Source: Lachnospiraceae bacterium (GTDB taxonomy: Bacteria; Bacillota; Clostridia; Lachnospirales; Lachnospiraceae). From it: 64,000 nucleotides of DNA. The stretch lies in assembly GCA_011959105.1 (NCBI GenBank), contig BLLU01000249.1:19744-83743 (forward strand), given 5' to 3'. The notes under the pieces were generated by a model. The model saw only the letters and a list, made by a program, of their open reading frames with translations, was not told the DNA's origin and did no database searches. Positions 24,012 through 33,630 of this stretch are shown in pieces. Numbering within the stretch: position 1 is the first letter of the stretch; every line of letters starts with the position of its first letter. The translations under genes were made by a program, and so were the position numbers.

Positions 24012-26215
24012 GGGGAAGAAGCATTTTGGGACTGATCTTGGCATTTTCCCTGACGGCATCCCTGTGGGGATGCGGGGAGGCACCCCGGCAGGAGACCACC
24101 GCAGGAGAGGTGGCGCTGTTGGAGCCGGTGGGACTGACCAGCAGCGGGGAGGCGGCGGCGCGGCGTAATCTGTATGACGCCAGCATCTATTCTGCCACTG
24201 TGGTACCCTATGTGGAGGAGTATGCATTTGAAGAAGACGTGATGCTGGACGGGTTCCGGGCGTTCCCCGGGGAGGCGGTGGCCGGGGGACAGGTGCTGGC
24301 GGCCTCCAACACGGAGGACTTGGATAAGCAGATCGAGGAACAGCAGGAACGCATCGAGAACATGGAAAAGGAATTTGTGGAGTATGAGCTTCAGATGCAG
24401 GAGGATCTGGAAAAGCCCCAGGAAGAAGTAAAGGGGCTCAGAGGAATCGTGGAGGGCCTGGAGAAAAGAAAGCCTGCGGAATACCTGGATCCACCTTCCC
24501 AGAGCGTCAGCGGCTCGGACAGCGGCAGTTCCCCTTCAGAACCGGAGGAAGACGGGACGGAAACCGGGCCTGTTACCAATCCGGCCTATTCCGAATGGGA
24601 AAAAGAGTATAACCATTGGAACGGGCAGTACCGCATCGCGGACCACCGGGTCAATACCATGCTTTTGCAGCTGGAGCAGCGCAGGGCGCTGTACGAACTG
24701 GATCACGCTTATGCACTGCAGCAGCTTGCTTTCCTGCAGGAGAAAAAGAGCGATGTGACGGTTCGCGCCGGCATGGGAGGACATGTGGTGGCCGTGGCGG
24801 AATACGGCTACAGGGAGCGCCTTCAGGGGGAGACCTCCATTGTGGCGGTGGGAGACCTGGAGCAGAAGCTTCTGAAGAGCGACTATATCAACCGAAAGAC
24901 GGCTTCTTCGGCAGAAGAACTTTACGCAGTGATAGACGGTATGCGCTACGAAGTGGAGTATGTTCCCATGGAGAGCGAGGAATACACCCGGCTTTCGACC
25001 CAGGGGGAGGAAGTCTATTCCACCCTGTATCTGCAGGGGGATCTGACCAATGTAAATGTGGGTGATTATGCCGCCATCGTGGTGGTGAACCGGAAGCAGG
25101 AGCAGGCCCTGTCCGTACCCGCAGAAGCCATACATAAAGACGACACGGGCAGCTATGTGTATGTGGTGAACGGAGACGAGAATATATATACCCCGGTCCG
25201 CGTCGGTATGAGCGACGGCGTATATACGGAAATCCTGTCCGGTATCGGAGAGGGTGATGTGGTGCGGCTGGATCAGGGGCGGCAGTACAGCGACAAGCGT
25301 GTGACGGTGGAGAGGGGGAGTTTTTACAGCGGTTTCTCGGGCAGCGGTATGATGTATTATCCTTCCAGCGCCATGGTGACCAATCCCATCACCCATGGAA
25401 CCGTGTATTTCCAGGAGTTTCAGACATCCATGTACCAACATGTGGAAAAAGGGGACGTGATTGCCACGGTGCGGGTGGCAGCGGATGAGATCGGCCTGGA
25501 AAGGCTGCTGCTGCAGGTGCAGAGACAGCAGGAGCGGGTACAGGACCTGATAGAGCAGGGGGAGGAGATCAATAAGAAGGCCATTGAGAGCCGCCTGAAA
25601 ACCATAGCCGAACTGCAGGAACAGATCGCGGAACTCTCTGAGGACTATCAGACAGCCTCCGTCAGAGCCAGCCAGAGCGGCATCGTGATCTGGATGGAGG
25701 ATCTGGATTCCGAGGACATTCTGCAGCCTGGAGCCGGCCTGATCCAGATCGCGGATGAGAATACCTGCTACGTGGTGCTGGAGGATAAGAGCCATGTACT
25801 GTCTTACGGCAATCAGGTGAAAGTGACTTACCATAACAGGGAAGAGCAGGAACGGGAGACTATGGGCCTGGTGGCCAATGTGAACCGGCTGGCAGTGAGC
25901 AAGTCCCTGCAGTCGGAGTTTGCCTATATCCTGCTGCCGCCGGAAGTGATCGGCGACATGTCCCTGGGCACGGCCGGGTGGGGCGGCTGGTGGAATATGA
26001 CCAGATATGGCGTGGAGACCAAACTGCGGGAGATGGATCATGTGCTGGTGGTACCCAGAAGCGCCGTGCGGGAAATCAACGGGCGCCCCTACGTGAATGT
26101 GGTGGAGGCGGACGGCAGTATTGTGCGCCGGAGTTTTATCGCGGGTGGCTATGATAAAAGCAATTATTGGGTGGTAGAGGGACTGACGGAAGGAATGGAA
26201 CTATGCTTAGAGTAA
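24008..26215 (+). CDS. Large HlyD/RND-type adaptor lipoprotein with two adaptor halves
   Basis: The 735-residue lipoprotein has a lipobox-type signal (SLWGC). It contains two adaptor units in tandem: the first with a long coiled coil (KQIEEQQERIENMEKE) and a Pro/Ser/Gly/Glu-rich linker, the second with another coiled coil (LLLQVQRQQERVQDLIEQ) and barrel domains (VLVVPRSAVREINGRPYVNV). Ordinary adaptors are about 350-450 residues, so this looks like an internal duplication or fusion. ATG 24008 overlaps the upstream stop. It likely forms a mixed adaptor assembly with the 370-residue partner around the permease. Confidence 0.8.
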   Translation: MRGRSILGLILAFSLTASLWGCGEAPRQETTAGEVALLEPVGLTSSGEAAARRNLYDASIYSATVVPYVEEYAFEEDVMLDGFRAFPGEAVAGGQVLAASNTEDLDKQIEEQQERIENMEKEFVEYELQMQEDLEKPQEEVKGLRGIVEGLEKRKPAEYLDPPSQSVSGSDSGSSPSEPEEDGTETGPVTNPAYSEWEKEYNHWNGQYRIADHRVNTMLLQLEQRRALYELDHAYALQQLAFLQEKKSDVTVRAGMGGHVVAVAEYGYRERLQGETSIVAVGDLEQKLLKSDYINRKTASSAEELYAVIDGMRYEVEYVPMESEEYTRLSTQGEEVYSTLYLQGDLTNVNVGDYAAIVVVNRKQEQALSVPAEAIHKDDTGSYVYVVNGDENIYTPVRVGMSDGVYTEILSGIGEGDVVRLDQGRQYSDKRVTVERGSFYSGFSGSGMMYYPSSAMVTNPITHGTVYFQEFQTSMYQHVEKGDVIATVRVAADEIGLERLLLQVQRQQERVQDLIEQGEEINKKAIESRLKTIAELQEQIAELSEDYQTASVRASQSGIVIWMEDLDSEDILQPGAGLIQIADENTCYVVLEDKSHVLSYGNQVKVTYHNREEQERETMGLVANVNRLAVSKSLQSEFAYILLPPEVIGDMSLGTAGWGGWWNMTRYGVETKLREMDHVLVVPRSAVREINGRPYVNVVEADGSIVRRSFIAGGYDKSNYWVVEGLTEGMELCLE

Positions 26216-29010
26216 TGTTGCAAAAACTTTGGCATAAAAAATGGATGGTACTGTGCATGCTTCTGGGGAGCCTCTTACTGATCGCCACGGTGATCAGCTT
26301 TCCCCTGTATCGGACGGCGGCGTTCGACCGGATGCTGCAGGATGAACTGGAAGCATATATGACAGCCCAGGGCGCATGGCCCACCATGAATGAGATAACG
26401 CTGATCTCCAAGAAGGACAATGGCGGCAAGACCATCGGCAAGGTAGAGAAGCTGATGGAGGAAATCTATGGGGAACTGGGAGTGCGGGAAAAGGAGACCA
26501 TCTACTATTACAGCCTGGCCAAGGCAGATTTGTACTCCCTGATGAACCGCTCCGACAGCAAGGCCATCTCCCTGCGTCTCAGTTCCCTGTCGGGACTGCC
26601 TCAGCACACAAAGCTGCTGGCAGGGGAGATGTACTCCGAGGACGGTCTGGACGAAGAGGGTAATATTGAGGTGGTGATCAGTCAGGCCTGCATGGTGGAC
26701 GCGGGGCTGCTGGTGGGGGAGACTCTGGAGTATGACGCCCTGAAGGGACCGGACGGCAAGAAACTGCGTCTGAAGGTCACGGGTGTTTACGAGGAGGCCG
26801 GAGTGGGTGATTTCTACTGGCAGAATACCCCGGAGCAGATGAACGCGGTCTGCTTCATGGAAGAGCAGTTGTTCCATGATATGTTTACCGGGGACAACGC
26901 AGGGAAATACACCATTACCTGCACCTATTATGCCATGTTTGAGTATGGGGATCTGAAGGCGGCGGATGTGGGGCGCATTCGGGAATACACCGATTATCTG
27001 ACCCAGGATAGTCCCTACAAGAGTACATTGAAGGATCCTGCGTACCGGGAGGTTTTGGACGGCTTTGAGAAAAAGCAGAGCCGGATTGAGGCCACGCTGT
27101 TTATTCTACAGGTGCCGGTGCTGATCCTGCTGGCTGCCTTCCTGTTCATGATTTCCGCCCAGATGTATGACATGGAGAGGAATGAGATCTCCGTGATCAA
27201 GAGCCGGGGCAGTTCCAGCGGTCAGATATTCCGCCTGTACCTGTATCAGAGCCTGTTCCTGACCCTGTTGGGAGCCCTGGGGGGCATCCCTCTGGGCACC
27301 GTGTTCTGTCGGATCCTGGGATCGGCCCGGAATTTTCTGGAGTTCTCGGTCAGGGGGCAGATGGATATTGTCTGGAACGGGGATGTGCTGTATTATGGTA
27401 TTGCGGCCATGGCGGCCTGCGTGCTGATCATGACCCTGCCGGCTCTGAAACACAGTCGGCTGACCATTGTGAAGCTGAAGCAGCAGAAGGCCATGAGGAA
27501 GCGTTCCTGGTGGGAAAAGTGCTTCCTGGACCTGATTTGTCTGGCGGTGGCTCTGTACGGCTATTACAGTTTTTCCCGCAATCGGGGCACATTGGTGGAA
27601 AACGTGCTGATGGGGGAGGCGTTGGATCCCCTGCTGTATATCAGTTCCTCCCTGTTCATCGTGGGAATGGGTCTGCTCTTTTTACGTCTGCAGCCGCTGC
27701 TGGTACAGGGAATCTACGCTCTGGGACGCCGGTTCTGGCGGCCGGCCAGCTATGCCTCTTTCCTGGAGATCATCAAGAGCGGCCGCAAGCAGCAGTTCAT
27801 CATGCTGTTTATGATCCTCACCGTTTCTCTGGGGATGTTCCATGCCACGGTGGCCCGGACCATCCTGCAAAATGCCTGGAAGAATGTGGAGTATCTGGAC
27901 GGCGCGGATGTGGTGGTCCGGGAGGTGTGGAACACCAATGCCTCTGCCGGCGGGGAGGTTATGGGGGAATTGCGGTACTATGAGCCGGACTACAGCAAAT
28001 ATGCCGCTCTGGATTCGGCCCGCAGCTATACCAGAGTGATACGGGACGAGCAGGCCTATGTGCCGGTCCAGGGATCGGAGCGCCAGCAGGTCACACTGCT
28101 GGGGATCCATACCCGGGAGTTCGGGGAAAATACCTGGCTGGACCGGGAACTGCTGGGCAGACATTATTATGAATTGCTGAACGAACTGGCGGTGGAGCCC
28201 ACCGGCGTGCTGGTTTCCCGGAACTTTCAGACCCAGCAGGGATACAAAGAGGGGGATACCATACGATATTACAGCAACACCAAGAAGGAAATCCGGGGCA
28301 GGATTGTGGATTTTGTAGATTACTGGCCGGGCTATGAACCTGTTACGGTGAGCCTGAACGCGGAGGGCGGAGTCAGTACCCGGGAGAATTTTCTGGTGAT
28401 TGCCAACTATGCCACCCTGCAGAAATCCCTGGGCACCGTGCCTTACGAGGTTTGGATTACCCTGAAAGAGGGACGGGACTCGGAGGGTCTGTATCAATGG
28501 GTACAGGACAATGATGTGCATGTGGTCAGATATGTGGACAGGGAAGCGGATCTGGAGAATGTGGTCACAGACCCGCTGATGCAGGGAACCAATGGTATAT
28601 TGACCATGGGCTTTATCGTCACCCTCATCCTGTGCGCGGTGGGATACCTGATCTATTGGGTCATGTCCATACGGTCCAGAGAGATGATGTTCGGCGTGCT
28701 GCGGGCCTGCGGCATGCACAAGGGGGAGATGTTCTATATGCTGATCAACGAGCAGATTTTTTCCGGTGTGTTTGCCATACTGGGGGGCGTGGGCATCGGG
28801 CATCTGTCTTCCCGGATGTTTGTGCCCATGCTGCAGACGGCCTATGCGGCCAGCAACCAGGTGCTGCCCATGGAACTGATCACCCGGCAGTCGGATATGC
28901 TGCGCCTCTACGGCGTGGTGGCCGGAGTGATGGCGCTGTGCCTGGTGGTGCTGATCATTATTGTGTTCCGGCTGAACGTGGCCAAGGCGCTGAAACTTGG
29001 GGAGGAGTAA
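26203..29010 (+). CDS. FtsX/MacB-like ABC transporter permease
   Basis: This 935-residue membrane protein starts at ATG 26203, 12 bp inside the preceding gene, with a GGAATGGA ribosome site. One N-terminal membrane helix (VLCMLLGSLLLIATVIS) precedes a large extracytoplasmic domain. Three helices follow around 27100-27470, then a second half with similar order (LDLICLAVALYGYY, large domain, then GILTMGFIVTLILCAVGYL and two last helices). This two-half FtsX layout is typical of Firmicute peptide or lipid exporters of MacB/LolC type. The substrate is unknown. Confidence 0.85.
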   Translation: MLRVMLQKLWHKKWMVLCMLLGSLLLIATVISFPLYRTAAFDRMLQDELEAYMTAQGAWPTMNEITLISKKDNGGKTIGKVEKLMEEIYGELGVREKETIYYYSLAKADLYSLMNRSDSKAISLRLSSLSGLPQHTKLLAGEMYSEDGLDEEGNIEVVISQACMVDAGLLVGETLEYDALKGPDGKKLRLKVTGVYEEAGVGDFYWQNTPEQMNAVCFMEEQLFHDMFTGDNAGKYTITCTYYAMFEYGDLKAADVGRIREYTDYLTQDSPYKSTLKDPAYREVLDGFEKKQSRIEATLFILQVPVLILLAAFLFMISAQMYDMERNEISVIKSRGSSSGQIFRLYLYQSLFLTLLGALGGIPLGTVFCRILGSARNFLEFSVRGQMDIVWNGDVLYYGIAAMAACVLIMTLPALKHSRLTIVKLKQQKAMRKRSWWEKCFLDLICLAVALYGYYSFSRNRGTLVENVLMGEALDPLLYISSSLFIVGMGLLFLRLQPLLVQGIYALGRRFWRPASYASFLEIIKSGRKQQFIMLFMILTVSLGMFHATVARTILQNAWKNVEYLDGADVVVREVWNTNASAGGEVMGELRYYEPDYSKYAALDSARSYTRVIRDEQAYVPVQGSERQQVTLLGIHTREFGENTWLDRELLGRHYYELLNELAVEPTGVLVSRNFQTQQGYKEGDTIRYYSNTKKEIRGRIVDFVDYWPGYEPVTVSLNAEGGVSTRENFLVIANYATLQKSLGTVPYEVWITLKEGRDSEGLYQWVQDNDVHVVRYVDREADLENVVTDPLMQGTNGILTMGFIVTLILCAVGYLIYWVMSIRSREMMFGVLRACGMHKGEMFYMLINEQIFSGVFAILGGVGIGHLSSRMFVPMLQTAYAASNQVLPMELITRQSDMLRLYGVVAGVMALCLVVLIIIVFRLNVAKALKLGEE

Positions 29011-29016
29011 AAGAAG

Positions 29017-29754
29017 ATGGGAGCAGAGCGTATGCAAGCGGATAAAAAAGAGGAATCCCGGGAGGCGGCCATCGTGATCAGCCATGTGAACCGGGTGTTC
29101 CCGGTGGCGGGAGGCGAGTTTCAGGCACTGACGGATATCTGCGCGGAGGTCCCCAGCGGCGTGCTGACCATATTGAAGGGGCGTTCCGGCTCCGGCAAGA
29201 CCACGCTTCTTAATATAGTGGGGGCGCTGGACCTGCCCACCTCGGGCAGCGTGTTGATCGGAGGCCGGGATGTGTGCAGACTGTCCGACCGGGCCAGGGA
29301 GAATCTTCGCCGGACCCAGGTGGGGTTCGTGTTCCAGTCCGTGTCCCTGATCCCCACCATGAACGCGTTCCAGAACGTGGAATTTTCCCTGCGTCTTGCG
29401 GGGGTGAAAAAAGGCCGCAGGGAGCGGGTGGAGGAGTGCCTGAAGATGGTGGGGCTGGGCAACAGGATGCAGCATATGCCGGCGGAGATGTCCGGCGGCG
29501 AGCAGCAGAGAGTGGCCATCGCCAGGGCCATCGCTCACAGGCCCCGGATCATTCTGGCGGATGAACCCACTGCGGAACTGGACAGCGCCATGGCGGCGGA
29601 GGTGGCCCGGCTGTTCCAGGAGATGACCCGCAGAGAACATGTCACCATTGTTATGACCACCCACGACACGGGGTTGATGGACGCGGGCGATATGGTGATC
29701 GAACTGGAGAACGGACGGCAGGTGCGGGCGGAGGAAGAATCCGCTGAACTTTGA
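29017..29754 (+). CDS. ABC transporter ATPase of MacB/LolD type
   Basis: The 245-residue ATPase has Walker A GRSGSGKTTLLN, the LolD/MacB-type Q-loop stretch VGFVFQSVSLIPTMNAFQNV, signature MSGGEQQR, Walker B IILADEPTAELD and H-loop TTHD. It begins 6 bp after the permease gene with GGGGAGGAG upstream. It would energise the FtsX-like permease together with the following ATPase. Confidence 0.9.
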   Translation: MGAERMQADKKEESREAAIVISHVNRVFPVAGGEFQALTDICAEVPSGVLTILKGRSGSGKTTLLNIVGALDLPTSGSVLIGGRDVCRLSDRARENLRRTQVGFVFQSVSLIPTMNAFQNVEFSLRLAGVKKGRRERVEECLKMVGLGNRMQHMPAEMSGGEQQRVAIARAIAHRPRIILADEPTAELDSAMAAEVARLFQEMTRREHVTIVMTTHDTGLMDAGDMVIELENGRQVRAEEESAEL

Positions 29755-29776
29755 TGAGATATAAGGACGTTAAAAT

Positions 29777-30667
29777 ATGGCTGAAGTGATGATACAGGCG
29801 GACGGCCTGGTGAAGATCTACAAGACGAAACAGACGGAAGTGCTGGCGCTGCAGGGGCTGGATTTGACCGTAGAGGAGGGGGAATTGACTGCTCTGATCG
29901 GAAACAGCGGCAGCGGCAAGTCCACTTTCCTGAATATGATCGGAGGCCTGGACAGACCCAGTGCCGGTTCCCTGGTGGTGGGAGGCAAGAACCTGTTCAC
30001 CATGACGGAGCGGGAACTGGTGGTCTACAAGCGGGACACGGTGGGATTTGTCTGGCAGAACAATGCCAGGAATCTCCTTCCCTATCTGTCGGCCCTGGAG
30101 AATGTGATGCTGCCCATGTATCTGGCGGATGTACACAAGAAGAAGGCCAGGGCGTTGGAACTGCTGGAACTGGTGGGGATGTCCGCCAAAAAGCACAGCC
30201 GGCTGAACATGCTCTCGGGCGGTGAGCAGCAGCGCATCGCCATTGCCATCGCCCTGGCCAATTCACCCAAACTCCTTCTGGCGGACGAACCCACCGGCAG
30301 TGTGGATCCCCGCACGGCCAACTATATATTTGACGTGTTTACGGAGTTGAACCGTCAGGGACAGACCATACTCATTGTCACCCACGATGTGGCGCTGTCC
30401 AAAAAGGTGAAGCGGGTGGTGGCGATCCGGGACGGGAAAATCAGCAGCGAGCGCATTCTGAAAGAAAAATATGCCGACCGCATCAAGGAGGCGGCGATCG
30501 ACTGGCGCAATGAGGATACCCAGGAGGAGTACGCCATCGTGGATAAGGCAGGCAGAGTGCAGATTCCCAGGGATATTCTTTCTTCCATGAATCTGCAGGA
30601 CAACAAAGTAAAACTGGAACTTTCGGAGGGCAAAGTCATCATCAGCGGCCCTCCGGCGGAACTCTAA
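29777..30667 (+). CDS. ABC transporter ATPase with C-terminal AbrB-like domain
   Basis: The first ~225 residues are a MacB/LolD-type ATPase: Walker [13 protein letters not shown], signature LSGGEQQR, Walker [14 protein letters not shown]-loop VTHD. The last ~50 residues ([20 protein letters not shown], then [14 protein letters not shown]) follow the swapped-hairpin pattern of AbrB/SpoVT/MazE DNA-binding domains. A transporter ATPase fused to such a domain is unusual; it could dimerise the ATPase or bind DNA so that transport state feeds back on transcription. That role is inference. The gene is the fifth and last of the export operon. Confidence 0.85.
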   Translation: MAEVMIQADGLVKIYKTKQTEVLALQGLDLTVEEGELTALIGNSGSGKSTFLNMIGGLDRPSAGSLVVGGKNLFTMTERELVVYKRDTVGFVWQNNARNLLPYLSALENVMLPMYLADVHKKKARALELLELVGMSAKKHSRLNMLSGGEQQRIAIAIALANSPKLLLADEPTGSVDPRTANYIFDVFTELNRQGQTILIVTHDVALSKKVKRVVAIRDGKISSERILKEKYADRIKEAAIDWRNEDTQEEYAIVDKAGRVQIPRDILSSMNLQDNKVKLELSEGKVIISGPPAEL

Positions 30668-30737
30668 GGCGGCATATTCCCGAAAAGCGCTCCGCTCTGT
30701 GCAGGGAGTATGTGAAATTTTAATCGGAGGGATTTTT

Positions 30738-32268
30738 ATGAACAGACCGGCACCCATCATCAAAATGGACTACCCCGACCCGGATGTCATAAGGGTGGAG
30801 GATACCTATTATATGATCAGCGCCACCCTGCACTTCATGCCGGGCGGGGTGATTCTGCGTTCCTATGATCTGAGAAACTGGGAGATTGCCGGCTATGTCT
30901 ACGACACCCTGGAGGAAACACCCCAGGAAAGGATGGAAGGGGAGAGCAGCATCTACGGAAAGGGGATGTGGGCCGGCTGCCTGCGCTATCATGAAGGCCG
31001 TTTTTACGTGCTGCTGGGCATTCCGGGAAGAAGCAGCTACCTGTATACGGCTTCCGAGATCGGAGGCCCCTGGAGCCGAAAAAAGCTGGAGAGCCCTCAG
31101 GGCTATCTTCATGACCCTTCCCTGCTTTTTGATGACGACGGCCGGGTCTATATCGCCTATGGGCAGTCCGAGATCCGGCTGACGGAGTGGGAGCCCGATT
31201 TTTCCGGCCCCAGGGAAGGAGGACTGGATCGGCTGATCGCGAAAGAGCGGGAGCAGGTCTATCTGGGACATGAAGGTTCTCATCTGTATAAAATCAACGG
31301 AAAATATTATCTGTTTACCATCCACTGGCCCAATCAGGAAGGACGGAACCGGCGCACCCAGGTATGCTTTACGGCGGATTCCCTGGAGGGAGAATTTGTA
31401 GAACATGAGGTATTGAGCGATGATATGGGCTTCCGCAACCAGGGAGTGGCCCAGGGCGGCGTGGTGGACACCCCGGAGGGGAGATGGTATGCCATGCTGT
31501 TTCAGGATCACGGCGCCGTGGGCCGCATGCCCGTGCTGGTGCCTGTGACCTGGCAGGACGGCCTGCCCATGTTTGGCCGTGAGGGCAAAGTACCTCCTGT
31601 GACGCCGGCCAGAGGAACCAGGCCTGATTACCGATATGAACCCCTTTATACATCGGACAGCTTTCCCTGTCTGCGGGATTGGCAGGGAAAATATGAACTG
31701 AAGAAACAATGGCAGTGGAATCATGAGCCGGATCCCAGGCTTTGGGGAATTCGGGAGGGCGGTGGTCTATGGATCCGCACGGATAAGATCTGCAGCAATG
31801 TACTGCAGGCAAAGAACACGCTGACCCAGCGGATGCTTTATCCCCATTGCAGAGGCGAGGTGACGGTAGATGCTTCCGGCCTGCGGGAGGGGGACTGCGC
31901 CGGACTGTGCGCCCTGCAGGGCTGCTACGGTATGATCGGCGTCACCAGAACCCTGAGCAGTTATTATCTGGTGGTGATTGCCAGGAAACTGCTGGGCGGC
32001 CCAGGATTATATGCCGGGTAAGATTATGGATCGGATTGCCCTGCCCGGACCGGTGGTCCGCGTCAGGATATCGGTGAATTTCACAGATATGATGGATACT
32101 GCGGAATTTGCCTGGAAGAATGGCAAACGCTGGGAGGCAGTGGGAGAGAGGCATAAGCTGTATTTCCGACTGGATCATTTCACGGGCTGCCGCTTTGGCC
32201 TGGCCATGTATGCCACCCAGGAAACCGGAGGGGAGGCCGTATTTACGGATTTTGTCTATCATGAGTAA
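30738..32268 (+). pseudogene. Frameshifted GH43 beta-xylosidase-like gene
   Basis: ATG 30738 follows CGGAGGG. The first frame gives a GH43 propeller (YPDPDVIRVEDTYYMIS with the base Asp; LGHEGSHLYKINGKYYL with the acid Glu) and the start of the C-terminal beta-sandwich, then stops at 32019-32021. The rest of that sandwich continues one frame over to 32268 (VVRVRISVNFTDMMDTAEFAW and HFTGCRFGLAMYATQETGGE, typical of the GH43 C-terminal domain). The shift must lie between 31978, just past a stop in the second frame, and 32021. Either a real one-base indel or a sequencing/assembly error. The catalytic domain is intact, so a shortened product could retain some activity. Confidence 0.8.
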
Positions 32269-33209
32269 GGGTTGCCGTCCAGCAGGGTCTTGGTGTTCCG
32301 GGACCGATAATCGCTGGGCGTGCAGTTCTTGTACTGTTTAAACAGTCGGTTAAAGGTGGAGATGCTGGGAAAACCGGCCTGCAGGGCCACTTCGGTGATG
32401 GACAGGTCCGGCCTGGCCAGCAGTTCCTCCGCCACCTTGATACGCCTGTGGCAAAGGTAGTCGCAGAAAGTAAAGCCCGTGTACTGTTTGAACAGCCGGG
32501 AAAAATGGTATTTGCTGAATCCGGTGGATTCGGCGATTTCTTCCAGATTCAGGTCCTCCATATAGTGATCGTCTATGTATTCCATCAGATTGTTGAACTT
32601 CTGAATGTATTCTTTCTGCTTGTACAGCCGCACATTGGGGAACAGGTTGCTGGCATTGATGTGATTGTAGCCAAATTTGGTAAAAAAGTGCAGCAACAGG
32701 GCAAAGATGGTCAGTTCCGCATATTCATTCTTGTTGAAATACTCGTTCCGCATCTGGATCAGAAGCCGGTATACGTCCTCATAGATCTGGGGGTAAGTAT
32801 CTTTGGTCACATACAGCGGCTGGGACAGGATGGATTGGATACCCACAAAACTCTTCAGCCTGGCGATCATGGAGATGTCAAACATAAAAATGAAACGGCT
32901 GCCGCTGTCCGGCGCCAAAAGTTCATGCAATTCCCCCGGCGGGATCACGATGATCTCCCCGGGCTGTACATGGTAGGTGGTATCGCCGGTCCGCACGTCA
33001 TAGTAGTTCTCCACCGGCATGATGATTTCCAGGGCGGCATGCCAGTGGGCCTCGAAACTGTCTGTCTGGGTGTTGGGCCAGATCCGTATGGTGGTATTGT
33101 TATGGAAGGAAACGGTCTCCTGGGAATCCTGGACGTCCCGGATACCGGGAAAATCGTGGTTGATGCCATAAAAGTCTAAGAAATTACCGTTTATCTCCAA
33201 GTCTGCCAT
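32259..33209 (-). CDS. AraC-family transcriptional regulator with cupin sensor
   Basis: The 316-residue protein starts at the ATG ending at 33209, with AAGGAGG upstream on the minus strand; the longer frame to 33365 lacks a ribosome site. An N-terminal cupin (EAHWHAALEIIMPVENYY, then VQPGEIIVIPPGELHELL) precedes two helix-turn-helix motifs (NLEEIAESTGFSKYHFSRLF; SITEVALQAGFPSISTFNRL). It converges on the GH43 gene with a 10-bp overlap and diverges from the large solute-binding protein at 33631, which it probably regulates in response to an oligosaccharide. Confidence 0.9.
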   Translation of the reverse strand: MADLEINGNFLDFYGINHDFPGIRDVQDSQETVSFHNNTTIRIWPNTQTDSFEAHWHAALEIIMPVENYYDVRTGDTTYHVQPGEIIVIPPGELHELLAPDSGSRFIFMFDISMIARLKSFVGIQSILSQPLYVTKDTYPQIYEDVYRLLIQMRNEYFNKNEYAELTIFALLLHFFTKFGYNHINASNLFPNVRLYKQKEYIQKFNNLMEYIDDHYMEDLNLEEIAESTGFSKYHFSRLFKQYTGFTFCDYLCHRRIKVAEELLARPDLSITEVALQAGFPSISTFNRLFKQYKNCTPSDYRSRNTKTLLDGNPYS

Positions 33210-33522
33210 TCTCAGCGCCTCCTTATTAATCTTTTGAAATCCGGCTGGTCCGAATTCCGGCAATGGCCTGAATGTCCTGTATTGTTCATGGATTGTATGC
33301 TCTGGTATGCATATATTGCTATTTTCTCTAAAAGTTGCTTTTTTATTTAAACTGCCGCATGGCATTTCTGTCGGAAATTTGCTGAAAATGCCCGAAAACA
33401 GCGGGATTTTCTATATGTATATTTTAGCATCAAAGGCCCCAAAAGTAAATATTGCACAATAATTTTTTTGAATTTTCTCAAAAAGTAAGCAATGTGTGAA
33501 GAGTAAATAGCAAAATATAGGG

Positions 33523-33551
33523 AGACAAATTCAGATTCTCTATACTATAAT
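33523..33551 (+). promoter_or_regulatory. Candidate promoter of the sugar importer operon
   Basis: A consensus TATAAT (33546-33551) lies 79 bp before the operon's first ATG. The matching -35 (AGACAA, 33523-33528, 17-bp spacing) is poor, as expected for an activator-dependent AraC-regulated promoter. The ~420-bp divergent region 33210-33630 is AT-rich and shows no gene. Confidence 0.4.
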
Positions 33552-33630
33552 TGTTAGCATAAAGTGCGAAATCTGCATGATGGTTTTCGTCCTATTTCTT
33601 CTATTTTGTTATGTACACAGGGAGGCATGT

